NCBI GenBank assembly: GCA_030153215.1
Contig: JASKKA010000005.1
Coordinates: 1 to 60,565, forward strand
Source of the DNA: Trichococcus sp.
Lineage (GTDB): Bacteria; Bacillota; Bacilli; Lactobacillales; Aerococcaceae
Direction: 5' to 3'
Length of the DNA stretch: 60,565 nucleotides
The notes below the pieces were generated by a model that had not been told where the DNA came from, did not search any database, and worked only from the letters and a program-made list of their open reading frames with translations. Positions 19,485-28,173 of this stretch are shown piece by piece (the first letter of the stretch is position 1; the number at the start of each line of letters is the position of its first letter). The translations under genes were made by a program, and so were the position numbers.

Positions 19485-20402
19485 CTATTTCCTGCTGTCC
19501 CGTTTCGCCCGGGGATGGAATTGGTTGTAATTCCTTTGCAGGGCATCTTTCGTTACGTGTGTGTATATTTGCGTGGATGACAGGCTAGCATGTCCCAAAA
19601 GTTCCTGGACTGTCCGCATATCCGCACCGTTATTCAGCATATCGGTCGCAAATGTATGCCGCAGCATATGCGGATGCAACGTACCGGTCAATCCAGTTTT
19701 TTTCATGATCTGTTTCAGTATATATTCAATGCCGCCTGCCGTGAGCGGATCACCCAAGCGATTCACAAAGAGATAATCATGGCTCCGTTGATGCTTTGAC
19801 ATCAATTCCGATCGGGTCATTTCCAGATACTCCTGGATGGCTGCGGCGGCATAATGGCCAAACGGCACATACCGTTCTTTATTCCCTTTCCCGAAAACAA
19901 GAATGACGCCCAAGTCGAAGGAAATATCCTGCATCTTGATGTTCTTGCATTCGCTGACTCGGATTCCGGTCGCATACAACAATTCCACAAGCGCTCGGTT
20001 CCGGTAGTCCAATATTTCGGTCCCGTCTGCTGCACGCAATAATTTTTCCAGCTCTTCCTCGTAAAGGTACTGCGGCAGGCGCAATTGTTTTTTCTTGAAA
20101 GAGACGTAGGATAAAGGGTTTTCATCAAGAAGGTCATTACGGATCAGGAAGTGATAGAATCCCCTCAAGCTGGACAACGTGCGCGAAATCGTGTTTCGGC
20201 TCAGTTTTTGTTCGTCCAAAAAGCTCAAATACAGGCGGACATCATACAATTGTACCGCCATCAAGTCGCTGATTCCACTTTCCTCAAGAAATGATTCGAA
20301 TTTTTTCAGGTCAAACAGATAGGCTTTGACCGTCTCCTCGGAATAGCGCCTCTCGATAGCCAAATAGTTTATGAAACGGTCGATTAATTCTTGATTAGAC
20401 AA
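19485..20402 (-). CDS. xerC: Tyrosine recombinase XerC
   Basis: Site-specific recombinase that resolves chromosome dimers at dif. The 305-residue protein has an N-terminal SAM-like DNA-binding domain and catalytic residues in GIRVSE (Arg), HMLRHTFAT (His-x-x-Arg), GHAS (His) and TQIYTHV (Tyr). The start is TTG at 20402 with GGAGGG six bases upstream; this site is inside a hairpin with a U-run (20401-20449). It is the first gene of xerC-hslV-hslU-codY. Confidence 0.93.
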   Translation of the reverse strand: MSNQELIDRFINYLAIERRYSEETVKAYLFDLKKFESFLEESGISDLMAVQLYDVRLYLSFLDEQKLSRNTISRTLSSLRGFYHFLIRNDLLDENPLSYVSFKKKQLRLPQYLYEEELEKLLRAADGTEILDYRNRALVELLYATGIRVSECKNIKMQDISFDLGVILVFGKGNKERYVPFGHYAAAAIQEYLEMTRSELMSKHQRSHDYLFVNRLGDPLTAGGIEYILKQIMKKTGLTGTLHPHMLRHTFATDMLNNGADMRTVQELLGHASLSSTQIYTHVTKDALQRNYNQFHPRAKRDSRK

Positions 20403-20449
20403 AAAAATCCCTCCAACATCTTATGACTAAATTTATCACAATGTTGGAG
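20401..20449 (-). terminator. Terminator-like hairpin containing the xerC ribosome-binding site
   Basis: Minus-strand RNA pairs CUCCAACAU (20449-20441) with AUGUUGGAG (20419-20411) across a 21-base loop. Seven U residues then follow one A. The distal arm includes the xerC site GGAGGG (20414-20409), and the U-run overlaps the TTG start (20402-20400). It may partly terminate topA-trmFO transcription and also hide the xerC site. Confidence 0.6.
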
Positions 20450-20473
20450 AGATTTCAATGTAGGCTGGCGAAC

Positions 20474-21784
20474 TTAAATCGTTTGCACGAATTCGTCCAG
20501 AGCAGCCAACGCTTTATCGGCTATCATTTGGTTTTTGAGCTGTTTATCGCGGATTTTCTTGCCGCCTAACGGTTCGATGATGCCGAAGTTGGCATTCATC
20601 GGCTGGAAATGCTTGCTGTCTGTGTTCGTTATGTAGTGCGACATCGCACCGATCATCGTCTCTTTCGGAAAAACAACGCATTCCTTCCCGTTGGCCAGTC
20701 TCGCGGCGTTCAGGCCCGCCAACAAGCCGCTGGCGGCACTTTCGACGTATCCCTCAACACCGGTCATCTGGCCGGCGAAGAACAGATCATCACGTTTTTG
20801 GCTCTGGTAGGTTGAGCGCAGTATTTTCGGAGAGTTCAGGAACGTGTTCCGATGCATGACTCCGTAACGTACAATCTCAGCATTTTCCAAACCTGGGATC
20901 ATTCGCAGGATCCGTTTCTGTTCTCCCCATTTCAGGTGAGTCTGGAAACCGACGATGTTGTATAAGGAGCCTGCGGCATTGTCCTGACGCAGCTGCACAA
21001 CAGCGTAGGGAATCTTTCCGGTCTTCGGATCTTCCAGTCCGACCGGTTTCATCGGACCGAACAGCAGCGTTTTTTCGCCTCTGGAGGCCATCACTTCGAA
21101 CGGCATGCAGCCATCGAAATATTTTTCCTCCTCGAATTCCTTCAAGGGGGCTACTTCAGCCGCCATCAGTTCACGATAGAAATTTTCGAATTCCGCTTTA
21201 GTCATTGGACAATTCAGGTAGGCGGCTTCGCCTTTGTCATAACGAGACTTCAGGTAAACTTTATCCATATTGATGCTGTCCTTTTCTAACACAGGTGCAG
21301 CGGCATCATAGAAATACAAACCTTCTGTTTCGATGAAGTTTTGGATCGATTGACTTAATGGCTCAGAAGTCAATGGGCCTGTTGCTACCACTGTGATCCC
21401 TTCAGGCAATTCCGTCAGTTCATCCAGATGGATCGTGATGTAGGGATGGTCTTCCACTGCTTTCGTAACAAATGCTGAAAAAGTATCACGGTCGACAGCC
21501 AAAGCCCCGCCTGCTGGAAGGGCGGTCGCATCGGCAGCTTTGATGATCAAGGAATTCAAATGACGCATTTCTTCCTTGATCAATCCAGCTGCGTTCGTGA
21601 CTTGGTTTGCCCGCAGTGAATTGGTGCAGACCAATTCCGCGAAACCTGAAGTATGGTGGGCAGGCGTCATCTTTTTGGGCCGCATCTCATAAAGATCGAC
21701 ATGGATGCCCTGCTCCGCTATTTGGAAAGCCGCCTCGCTTCCGGCTAAGCCGGCTCCGATTACGGTAACTGTTTTCTTTGTCAT
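20474..21784 (-). CDS. trmFO: Methylenetetrahydrofolate--tRNA-(uracil-54-C5)-methyltransferase (FADH2)
   Basis: Folate- and FAD-dependent enzyme that makes ribothymidine at position 54 of tRNA in Gram-positive bacteria. The FAD-binding Rossmann motif [10 protein letters not shown] is at the N-terminus, followed by [20 protein letters not shown] and CTNSLRANQ, which are diagnostic of TrmFO. The 436-residue length is typical. It lies 17 bases after topA. It draws on the same methylene-THF pool as ThyA encoded at 32900. Confidence 0.96.
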   Translation of the reverse strand: MTKKTVTVIGAGLAGSEAAFQIAEQGIHVDLYEMRPKKMTPAHHTSGFAELVCTNSLRANQVTNAAGLIKEEMRHLNSLIIKAADATALPAGGALAVDRDTFSAFVTKAVEDHPYITIHLDELTELPEGITVVATGPLTSEPLSQSIQNFIETEGLYFYDAAAPVLEKDSINMDKVYLKSRYDKGEAAYLNCPMTKAEFENFYRELMAAEVAPLKEFEEEKYFDGCMPFEVMASRGEKTLLFGPMKPVGLEDPKTGKIPYAVVQLRQDNAAGSLYNIVGFQTHLKWGEQKRILRMIPGLENAEIVRYGVMHRNTFLNSPKILRSTYQSQKRDDLFFAGQMTGVEGYVESAASGLLAGLNAARLANGKECVVFPKETMIGAMSHYITNTDSKHFQPMNANFGIIEPLGGKKIRDKQLKNQMIADKALAALDEFVQTI

Positions 21785-21801
21785 AGTATGCCTCCATAAC
21801 G

Positions 21802-23871
21802 TTATTTCTGTACGTCTTCCTCGTATTCACAATGACTGCATTTCACTTGAATGCCGCCTTTGACCTTCTTCTCGACAAGATAATGTTGACAGATCGGGCA
21901 GTCGCGGCCGATTGGCTTGTCCCAAGAAATGAATTCGCACTCTGGGTACTGATCGCAGCCATAGAAGATCCGGTTCTTCTTGGATTTCCGTTCGATGACC
22001 TCGCCTTTGTGGCAAACCGGGCAAGTCACATTGATTTTCTTCACGATCGGTTTCGTGTTCCGGCATTCCGGAAAGTTGCTGCACGCATAAAATTTTCCGA
22101 ATCTGCCGATTTTGATGACCATCGGATGTCCGCATAATTCGCAATCGAATCCGGCGGGTTCATCTTTGATCTCGATTTTTTCGATTTCCACTTCTGCTTT
22201 CGACAGTTCGTCGGCGAATGGTTTATAGAAACGGTCGACTACTTTGACCCATTCCATCTTGCCCTCCTCGACACTATCAAGATCCTGCTCCATCTCGGCG
22301 GTGAAGGAAATATTCACGATATCCGGGAAATAGGTGGAGATCAACCCGTTTACGATTGTACCTAATTCAGTAGGCTCGAAACGTTTAGCCGTCACTTTTA
22401 CGTAATAACGCTTCTGGATCGTTTCGATTGTCGGAGCGTAGGTAGAAGGTCTTCCGACACCGTTCTCCTCCAAAGCCTTGATGAGCGTCGCTTCCGAGTA
22501 GCGGGCCGGAGGTTGTGAGAAATGCTGATTCGGTTCAATGTCCTTCGAGAACACGGTATCGCCGACAGCCATTTCCGGCAAAAGATTATCTTTTTCTTTG
22601 GAATTGCCTTCCACGTAGACTTTGCGGTAACCGGCAAAGTTTTCTTTGGAACCTGTCGCCCGGAACATGACATCCTCGTGCTTGAGGTCTACTTTCATCG
22701 TATCGAAGACCGCCGGAGTCATCTGGCTCGCCAAAAAGCGCGCCCAGATCAGTTGATACAGTTTGAACTGGTCCTTCGTCAAGAAGGCTTCAATTTCGCT
22801 TGGGACCCTCAGAACACTGGAAGGACGGATGGCTTCATGGGCATCTTGGGCCGATTGTGACTTTTTGCTATCGCGCTGTTTTTCGATGGCATATTCCGGA
22901 CCGTACGTGCCCGTGATGTATTCATGCGCTTCCTCTATCGAACCCGCTGACACACGTGTCGAATCCGTTCGCATATATGTGATCAATCCAACCGAGCCTT
23001 CTTTGCCGAGCGCAATCCCTTCATAGAGTTCTTGCGCAATCATCATCGTTTTCCGCGTACGGAAATTCAGTTTGTTTGCGGCTTCCTGTTGGAGACTGGA
23101 AGTCGTGAAAGGCTGAGCCGGGTTGCGTTTCTGCTGTTTCTTCGTCACATCACTGATCTCAAAAACATTTGATTTGATTTTTTCGAAGACCGCATCTGCT
23201 TCGTCTTTGGTCTTCAACTTCAGCTTTTTCCCGTCCAAACCGTAAAATGCAGCTTGGAAAACATGTTTGTCCTTCTGGAACGTTCCATCAATCGTCCAAG
23301 ATTCTACAGGTTCGAAACCGGCAATCTCTTCCTCGCGGTTAATAATCAATTTAAGCGCAACAGATTGAACCCGTCCGGCACTCAAGCCTTTTTTGACTTT
23401 CTTCCATAATATTGGTGAAATGGAGTATCCAACGAGACGATCCAATATTCTTCGTGCCTGCTGGGCCGACACAAGATCCATGTTGATTGGTCTGGGGTTT
23501 TTCAGTGCTTCTTTAACTGCATCTTTGGTTACTTCGTTATAGACGACGCGGATATTGTCAGCGGGGTCCAAGCCCAATAAGTGTGCGAGGTGCCACGAAA
23601 TGGCTTCCCCTTCTCTATCCGGGTCGGAAGCTAGGTAGATTTTTTCTGCCTTTTGGGCATATTTTTTCAATTCTTTTATCAGGTCGCCTTTACCCCGGAT
23701 GGAAATATAATCCGGTTGATAGTCATTTTCGATATCAACAGCCATGCGGCTTTTCGGTAAATCGCGCAAGTGACCTTTACTGGCTACCACTTTATAGTTT
23801 CTGCCAAGATACTTTTCTATCGTCTTGGCTTTGGTAGGTGATTCCACGATGACTAAATATTTATAAGCCAA
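21802..23871 (-). CDS. topA: DNA topoisomerase I
   Basis: Type IA topoisomerase that relaxes negative supercoils. The N-terminal TOPRIM domain has [13 protein letters not shown]; the active-site tyrosine is in [12 protein letters not shown]. Three C-terminal four-cysteine zinc ribbons are visible: CELCGHPM...[15 protein letters not shown]...CDQYPEC and CPICQHYL...CSHC. The start is placed at TTG 23871 (689 residues), giving [20 protein letters not shown], the usual N-terminus, with AGGAG eight bases before. An ATG at 23919 has no site. Promoter at 23934-23963. Confidence 0.95.
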   Translation of the reverse strand: MAYKYLVIVESPTKAKTIEKYLGRNYKVVASKGHLRDLPKSRMAVDIENDYQPDYISIRGKGDLIKELKKYAQKAEKIYLASDPDREGEAISWHLAHLLGLDPADNIRVVYNEVTKDAVKEALKNPRPINMDLVSAQQARRILDRLVGYSISPILWKKVKKGLSAGRVQSVALKLIINREEEIAGFEPVESWTIDGTFQKDKHVFQAAFYGLDGKKLKLKTKDEADAVFEKIKSNVFEISDVTKKQQKRNPAQPFTTSSLQQEAANKLNFRTRKTMMIAQELYEGIALGKEGSVGLITYMRTDSTRVSAGSIEEAHEYITGTYGPEYAIEKQRDSKKSQSAQDAHEAIRPSSVLRVPSEIEAFLTKDQFKLYQLIWARFLASQMTPAVFDTMKVDLKHEDVMFRATGSKENFAGYRKVYVEGNSKEKDNLLPEMAVGDTVFSKDIEPNQHFSQPPARYSEATLIKALEENGVGRPSTYAPTIETIQKRYYVKVTAKRFEPTELGTIVNGLISTYFPDIVNISFTAEMEQDLDSVEEGKMEWVKVVDRFYKPFADELSKAEVEIEKIEIKDEPAGFDCELCGHPMVIKIGRFGKFYACSNFPECRNTKPIVKKINVTCPVCHKGEVIERKSKKNRIFYGCDQYPECEFISWDKPIGRDCPICQHYLVEKKVKGGIQVKCSHCEYEEDVQK

Positions 23872-23933
23872 AGAAACGACTCCTCTCAACGAAATATTTT
23901 GTATGTATATTTCTGTCATTTAAATCGTTTCCC

Positions 23934-23963
23934 ATCTTATGCCATAAAGTAGGTGTTTGTCAA
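23934..23963 (-). promoter_or_regulatory. topA promoter
   Basis: TTGACA (23958-23963) and TAAGAT (23934-23939) are 18 bases apart on the minus strand, giving a leader of about 55 bases before the TTG start of topA. Confidence 0.7.
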
Positions 23964-23986
23964 ATGGAAGTTATCTCGTGGATGCG

Positions 23987-24895
23987 TCAGTTCCACTGCG
24001 TTTTCATTTCTTCCAGCACGTCAGTCGCATTCAAAACGCAAGCAGCACCAGCCTTTATCAATTGGTTGGTGCCGACACTGAGTCGACTGTTAATATTTCC
24101 GGGGACCGCAAAAACGTCCCGGTTTTCCTGAAGCGCCAGATTCGCAGTTATGAGGCTGCCGCTTTTTTCTGCCGCCTCAATCACTAAAGTTGCCGACGAA
24201 AGGTTGGCGATCAGGCGATTGCGCATCGGGAAATGGAAACGTTCCGGTTTCGAGCCTAAAGGATATTCGCTGATGACGAGCTGCTCTGCCATCATTTGTC
24301 GCTGAAGGGCAGCATTTTCCCTCGGGTAGGTGACATCCAGTCCTGTTCCGATGATGCCGATCGTGGCTCCGCCGTTTCCGATTGTAAAGGAATGAACCAT
24401 CTGATCGATTCCTTTGGCGAGGCCGCTTACCAGCGTCATGCCTTCCATAACTAATGGCGGTATCATTTCGTTCAGTACTGCCTTCCCATAGGCAGTCGGA
24501 TTGCGGCTGCCTACGACACTCAAACAGGGTTGCTCCAATAAACGGATATTCCCCGCATAGAACACTACGACAGGCGGAAGATAGCTATTCAGCCAACCTT
24601 CCGGATAGCCCTTATCCAGGATGGTCAAAATCTGGATCTCTTTGCTCCGATAAAGCTCCAGCTGTTCTCCATACGACATCCTGCTGTATGCCCTTTCTAT
24701 GGCTTCCTTCAATTTCTGTTGTTTGGATTCATTGGCTATCGGCACATAACTGTTAATGTTCTCTTCTATTGAATAACACGGATCCCTCATCCAGGACAAA
24801 TAGAGGTGTTTCATAAAATGGGGCGTGCACGCTCCGGTCATTGCATGATAGATCAGCTTATCCCGGACCGTCAGATTTTCTCTGTTCATTTCCAT
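23987..24895 (-). CDS. dprA: DNA-processing protein DprA (Smf)
   Basis: Loads RecA onto incoming single-stranded DNA in natural transformation. The 302-residue product has the Rossmann-like DprA core with VVGSRNPTAYG (about 145) and LVSGLAKGIDQMVH (about 178), and GTGLDVTYPREN. It ends shortly after the core, so the C-terminal winged-helix domain found in some DprA proteins is reduced or absent. AAGGAG precedes the ATG at 24895; an upstream ATG at 24982 has no site. Conserved position before topA. Presence does not prove competence. Confidence 0.93.
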   Translation of the reverse strand: MEMNRENLTVRDKLIYHAMTGACTPHFMKHLYLSWMRDPCYSIEENINSYVPIANESKQQKLKEAIERAYSRMSYGEQLELYRSKEIQILTILDKGYPEGWLNSYLPPVVVFYAGNIRLLEQPCLSVVGSRNPTAYGKAVLNEMIPPLVMEGMTLVSGLAKGIDQMVHSFTIGNGGATIGIIGTGLDVTYPRENAALQRQMMAEQLVISEYPLGSKPERFHFPMRNRLIANLSSATLVIEAAEKSGSLITANLALQENRDVFAVPGNINSRLSVGTNQLIKAGAACVLNATDVLEEMKTQWN

Positions 24896-25027
24896 AAAAA
24901 AACTCCTTTGGATACCATCTGTTAAGATAATACGAAAGGAGCTTGCTTTTGCTTTATTTGATTGTTTATTTTGAAGAAACAACGCATGCCATCCGGAGAA
25001 GCCTGCATTCGGAATAAGCCCAAATCA

Positions 25028-25804
25028 TCACTGGCCTCTCAACATGCTTTTGATCGGATCAAACGTCTTCCTGTGGATGGGTGTGATGCCATGGGTATCC
25101 AAACCGGACAAATGCAGCTGGGTGCCATACCCGGCATTCTTCTCAAACCCATAGTGTGGATATTGCACAGCATATTCGGACATCAGGCGATCCCGGTATA
25201 CTTTCGCAACAATGCTGGCGGCCGCGATAGAGACGGATTTAGCATCCCCTTTGATGATCGACTGCTGTTCAATGGGCAACGGCAGCTTCATGGCATCGAT
25301 CAGCAGACTGTCCGGTTCTTGTTTCAGATTGGCGATCGCCTGCATCATCGCCAGTTTCGTGGCTTCGTATATATTCACGGCATCGATCGTTTCCGGTGGA
25401 ATCAAGCCGATCCCGACGTCCCCAATTTCCATTATCTGATCGTAAAGCTGCTCCCGTTTTTTTGCTGAGAGTTGTTTCGAATCGTTGACAGGAAGGAAAG
25501 GGATCTCCGGCGGGAGAATGACCGCTGCAGCCACCACCGGGCCGGCTAACGGGCCTCTGCCGACTTCATCGATGCCTGCGATGGCAAGACGGCCTTTCGC
25601 CTTCAGTTCTTCTTCGAAGACCATCATCTGATTTTGCCGCTCTTTTAAGGCCAGGTCCAGTTGATAATTCCGCTCCCAGGATTTGACCGCAGCTTGGACG
25701 CCTTTGCGGGAATCAGCCTGGATCATTGTCCAACGTTGATCTTCCAATGTTTGGATTTCCTGCAATAACTCCTTGATGGCAGCGATGCTCAATGGTTTGT
25801 TCAT
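25028..25804 (-). CDS. rnhB: Ribonuclease HII
   Basis: Cleaves RNA in RNA/DNA hybrids and single ribonucleotides in DNA. Catalytic acidic residues are seen in AGIDEVGRGPLAGPVV (about 75), later in LLIDAMKL, and in the region after AAASIVAKVYRDRLM. The 258 residues include the extended N-terminal part usual in Firmicutes. The ATG overlaps the rbgA stop by four bases (ATGA), so the two are coupled. Confidence 0.96.
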   Translation of the reverse strand: MNKPLSIAAIKELLQEIQTLEDQRWTMIQADSRKGVQAAVKSWERNYQLDLALKERQNQMMVFEEELKAKGRLAIAGIDEVGRGPLAGPVVAAAVILPPEIPFLPVNDSKQLSAKKREQLYDQIMEIGDVGIGLIPPETIDAVNIYEATKLAMMQAIANLKQEPDSLLIDAMKLPLPIEQQSIIKGDAKSVSIAAASIVAKVYRDRLMSEYAVQYPHYGFEKNAGYGTQLHLSGLDTHGITPIHRKTFDPIKSMLRGQ

Positions 25805-26679
25805 TCCGCCAAGCCCTCGCCAGCTTCCACCAGTTTGACGGGAACCTGATCCAAAGTGTACGGACCCAGTTTGCCGCCGCGGATATCAAAAATAATTTTT
25901 TCGCTGGCCCTGCTGTAGTCCTCACCAAAGCGCAGTTTTGTGGTCAATTCCATCAACAGATCCGGAATGGCCTCTTCGAATTCTTTTTCGTCCACCTTAT
26001 AGAATGCCTGCAATCTGCCCGGATAATGTTGCATAAAATGACGCAATCCAAATAAAGCGACGTCATCCTTATGGAAAACGGTATCCTTGATTGCTCCTGT
26101 CAAAGCAAGCTTTTGCCCGATCAGCTGATCCTCGAATTTGGGCCACAATATCCCTGGTGTGTCCAACAATTCGAAATCACCGCCGATTTTCAACCATTGT
26201 TGTCCTTTTGTCACGCCGGGGCGATTCCCGGTCTGGGCACGGTTTTTCTGCATCAGCTTGTTGATCAAGGTTGATTTCCCGACGTTGGGGATACCAAGAA
26301 TCATCAAGCGGATGGCACGTGGTTTGACGCCTTTATCGATCATCGCCTGGGTTTTGTGTGCCATCATCGCTTTCAGTTCTTTTTTGATGTTTTCTACATC
26401 TTTATTGTTCAGCGTCGAAATCGAAACAGCACGCTGCGCTTTGTTGTCCTTTTTGAAGTACTCGATCCATTCTTTTGTGGCGGTCTTATCCGCCAAATCG
26501 GCTTTGTTGAGGACAATCAATCTTGGCTTGTTGCCGATGATATCATCGATTAAAGGATTTCGGCTTGATTCCGGAATTCGTGCATCCAGCAATTCGATCA
26601 CCAGATCGACCATTTTTAATTTTTCCAACGCTTCACGTTTCGCTTTTGCCATGTGGCCTGGAAACCATTGTATTAACAT
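25801..26679 (-). CDS. rbgA: Ribosome biogenesis GTPase RbgA (YlqF)
   Basis: Circularly permuted GTPase needed for late assembly of the 50S subunit. The permuted order is visible: NKADL (G4) comes first, then GIPNVGKSTLINKL (G1) and DTPG (G3). The N-terminus MLIQWFPGHMAKAKRE is characteristic. The ATG at 26679 (292 residues) has AAAGGAAGTG upstream; an earlier in-frame ATG lacks a site. It is separated from the signal peptidase genes by a terminator (26727-26753). Confidence 0.95.
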   Translation of the reverse strand: MLIQWFPGHMAKAKREALEKLKMVDLVIELLDARIPESSRNPLIDDIIGNKPRLIVLNKADLADKTATKEWIEYFKKDNKAQRAVSISTLNNKDVENIKKELKAMMAHKTQAMIDKGVKPRAIRLMILGIPNVGKSTLINKLMQKNRAQTGNRPGVTKGQQWLKIGGDFELLDTPGILWPKFEDQLIGQKLALTGAIKDTVFHKDDVALFGLRHFMQHYPGRLQAFYKVDEKEFEEAIPDLLMELTTKLRFGEDYSRASEKIIFDIRGGKLGPYTLDQVPVKLVEAGEGLAE

Positions 26680-26726
26680 ATTGACACTTCCTTTTCTGAG
26701 TAAATCCCTATGCTCCCGTTCAAGAC

Positions 26727-26753
26727 AAAACACAAGTGCAAATACACTTGTGT
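26727..26753 (-). terminator. Terminator after signal peptidase operon
   Basis: ACACAAGTG (26730-26738) and CACTTGTGT (26745-26753) form a 9-base stem with a 6-base loop. TTTTGTCTTG follows on the minus strand. Confidence 0.7.
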
Positions 26754-26765
26754 GCGGTTGTCCCT

Positions 26766-27428
26766 TTATTCATCTGCACCATTGTCATCGATGATCCCTA
26801 TTTTGTTCAATGGCCACAGTCTTAAATCGGCTGTACCCTCAATCTGCGCTGCCGCGACGAAGCCGAATACACGGCTGTCTTTGGAAACGCTGCGGTTATC
26901 CCCAAGAACGAAATACATATCATCAGGCACTGTTGCCTCCCCTGTCAAGCTGAAGAGTGTAAAATCACCGGTCAGCGCCTGATTTGATCCTTCTTTCAAC
27001 GCCTCCAGATAATGTTCTTCAACTTTTTCGCCGTTGATGTACAGCTCATCCTGGAAATAGGTGATTTCGTCACCGGGCAACCCGATGATGCGTTTCACAT
27101 ATTCTTCGTCGCTCCCGTCCGGAGCGGGAAACACCACAATATCGAAACGATCGATTTCGGACAATTTATTCAGGATCAGCCGGTCTCCCGTCTCCAAAGT
27201 CGGTACCATCGAATCGCCGACGACCTGGAACGGATAAAACAGATAGGTCCGGATAACGATGAAGAGCACAAATGCGATCGCCACCGAAACAATAAGATTC
27301 AGGACTTCCCGCAAAAAGCTGCCTCGGTTTTCTGGCTGAGTTTCTTTCTTTTTATCGACTCCGAATCTTTCGTTCCTTGAAACAAAACCAGAGTCTTGGT
27401 CGTTATGATCTTTATTCCCAAATGACAT
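26766..27428 (-). CDS. lepB: Signal peptidase I (second of a tandem pair)
   Basis: Cleaves signal peptides from exported proteins at the outer face of the membrane. A charged N-terminal tail of about 35 residues is followed by one membrane helix (NLIVSVAIAFVLFIVIRTYL), the serine box VGDSMVPTLETGD and the lysine box VKRIIGLPGD, then VLGDNRSVSKDSR. The ATG at 27428 (220 residues) is used because AAAGGGTGAT precedes it; a GTG at 27461 would abut the upstream stop. It is larger than the neighbouring copy and shares all catalytic residues. Confidence 0.94.
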   Translation of the reverse strand: MSFGNKDHNDQDSGFVSRNERFGVDKKKETQPENRGSFLREVLNLIVSVAIAFVLFIVIRTYLFYPFQVVGDSMVPTLETGDRLILNKLSEIDRFDIVVFPAPDGSDEEYVKRIIGLPGDEITYFQDELYINGEKVEEHYLEALKEGSNQALTGDFTLFSLTGEATVPDDMYFVLGDNRSVSKDSRVFGFVAAAQIEGTADLRLWPLNKIGIIDDNGADE

Positions 27429-27461
27429 CGAATCACCCTTTCTTATAAATCCAACTGGCAC

Positions 27462-28010
27462 TTAATTTTCAATCAAGCCAAAATCCTCAATCGGATAATA
27501 CAACATCGCAGCTTTTCCGGCAATATCCGTTTGCGCGACAAAACCGAATATCCGGCTGTCTCGGCTTCGGACTCTGTTGTCCCCAAGCACAAAATAGCTA
27601 TCTTCTGGGACCGTCTCCACGCCTGTCAAAGTCAGCAAATCAAAGTCCGAAGTGAAAACATCCATCCCTTGTTGCTTCTCAGTCCCCAGAAAAGGCTCTG
27701 CGATGGGCTCACCATTCAGGTACAGTTGATCTTCACTGTACGAAATGGAATCGCCCGGCAAGCCGATAACGCGCTTAATGAGTGTTTGCCCTTCTTCATT
27801 GCTGAAGATGATGATATCAAATCGGTCAATGTCCGAAAACGTCTCGTATAAGAGATAGTTGCCTTGTGCAAGCGTGGGACTCATGGAGTCGCCTTCCACT
27901 TTCAGCGGAATAAACACATAGAACCGGATGATGATCACCAGCAGCAAGGCAAAGATGATCGCCTTCACCCAATCCCAGATGCCGTCCTGCACCTTTTTGT
28001 CTACTTTCAT
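27462..28010 (-). CDS. lepB: Signal peptidase I (first of a tandem pair)
   Basis: 182-residue type I signal peptidase with one N-terminal membrane helix (AIIFALLLVIIIRFYVFI), serine box VEGDSMSPTLAQG and lysine box LIKRVIGLPGD, ending with VLGDNRVRSRDSR. The start at ATG 28010 has AAAAGGTTGG upstream; a TTG three codons earlier overlaps that site. It precedes the second copy by 33 bases, so both come from one transcript. The two copies differ considerably in sequence, suggesting an old duplication with possible substrate specialisation. Confidence 0.94.
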   Translation of the reverse strand: MKVDKKVQDGIWDWVKAIIFALLLVIIIRFYVFIPLKVEGDSMSPTLAQGNYLLYETFSDIDRFDIIIFSNEEGQTLIKRVIGLPGDSISYSEDQLYLNGEPIAEPFLGTEKQQGMDVFTSDFDLLTLTGVETVPEDSYFVLGDNRVRSRDSRIFGFVAQTDIAGKAAMLYYPIEDFGLIEN

Positions 28011-28037
28011 CAGTACCAACCTTTTTGGTTATAGTTT

Positions 28038-28075
28038 GTGCTAAAACAACACTCATAGTTTAGCACATTTTGTGC
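28038..28075. promoter_or_regulatory. Overlapping dyads at the signal peptidase promoter
   Basis: GTGCTAAA (28038-28045) and TTTAGCAC (28059-28066) form an 8-base dyad with a 13-base spacer. A second palindrome, GCACATTTTGTGC, lies at 28063-28075. Both overlap a minus-strand extended -10 (TGCTAAACT; hexamer 28057-28062). The first dyad has the CIRCE half-sites in swapped order. Confidence 0.45.
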
Positions 28076-28130
28076 ATAAAAAGAATCGCAACCGATCAAG
28101 CTGTGATTATTCCAAGCGTTCAAAGCATCG

Positions 28131-28169
28131 CAAAAAGGTTTGGCACTTCGTAAGAGCTGCCAAACCTTT
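28131..28169 (-). terminator. Rho-independent terminator of ctpA
   Basis: AAAGGTTTGGCA (28134-28145) and TGCCAAACCTTT (28158-28169) give a 12-base stem with a 12-base loop. TTTTTGCG follows on the minus strand. It begins directly after the ctpA stop. Confidence 0.85.
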
Positions 28170-28173
28170 CGGA

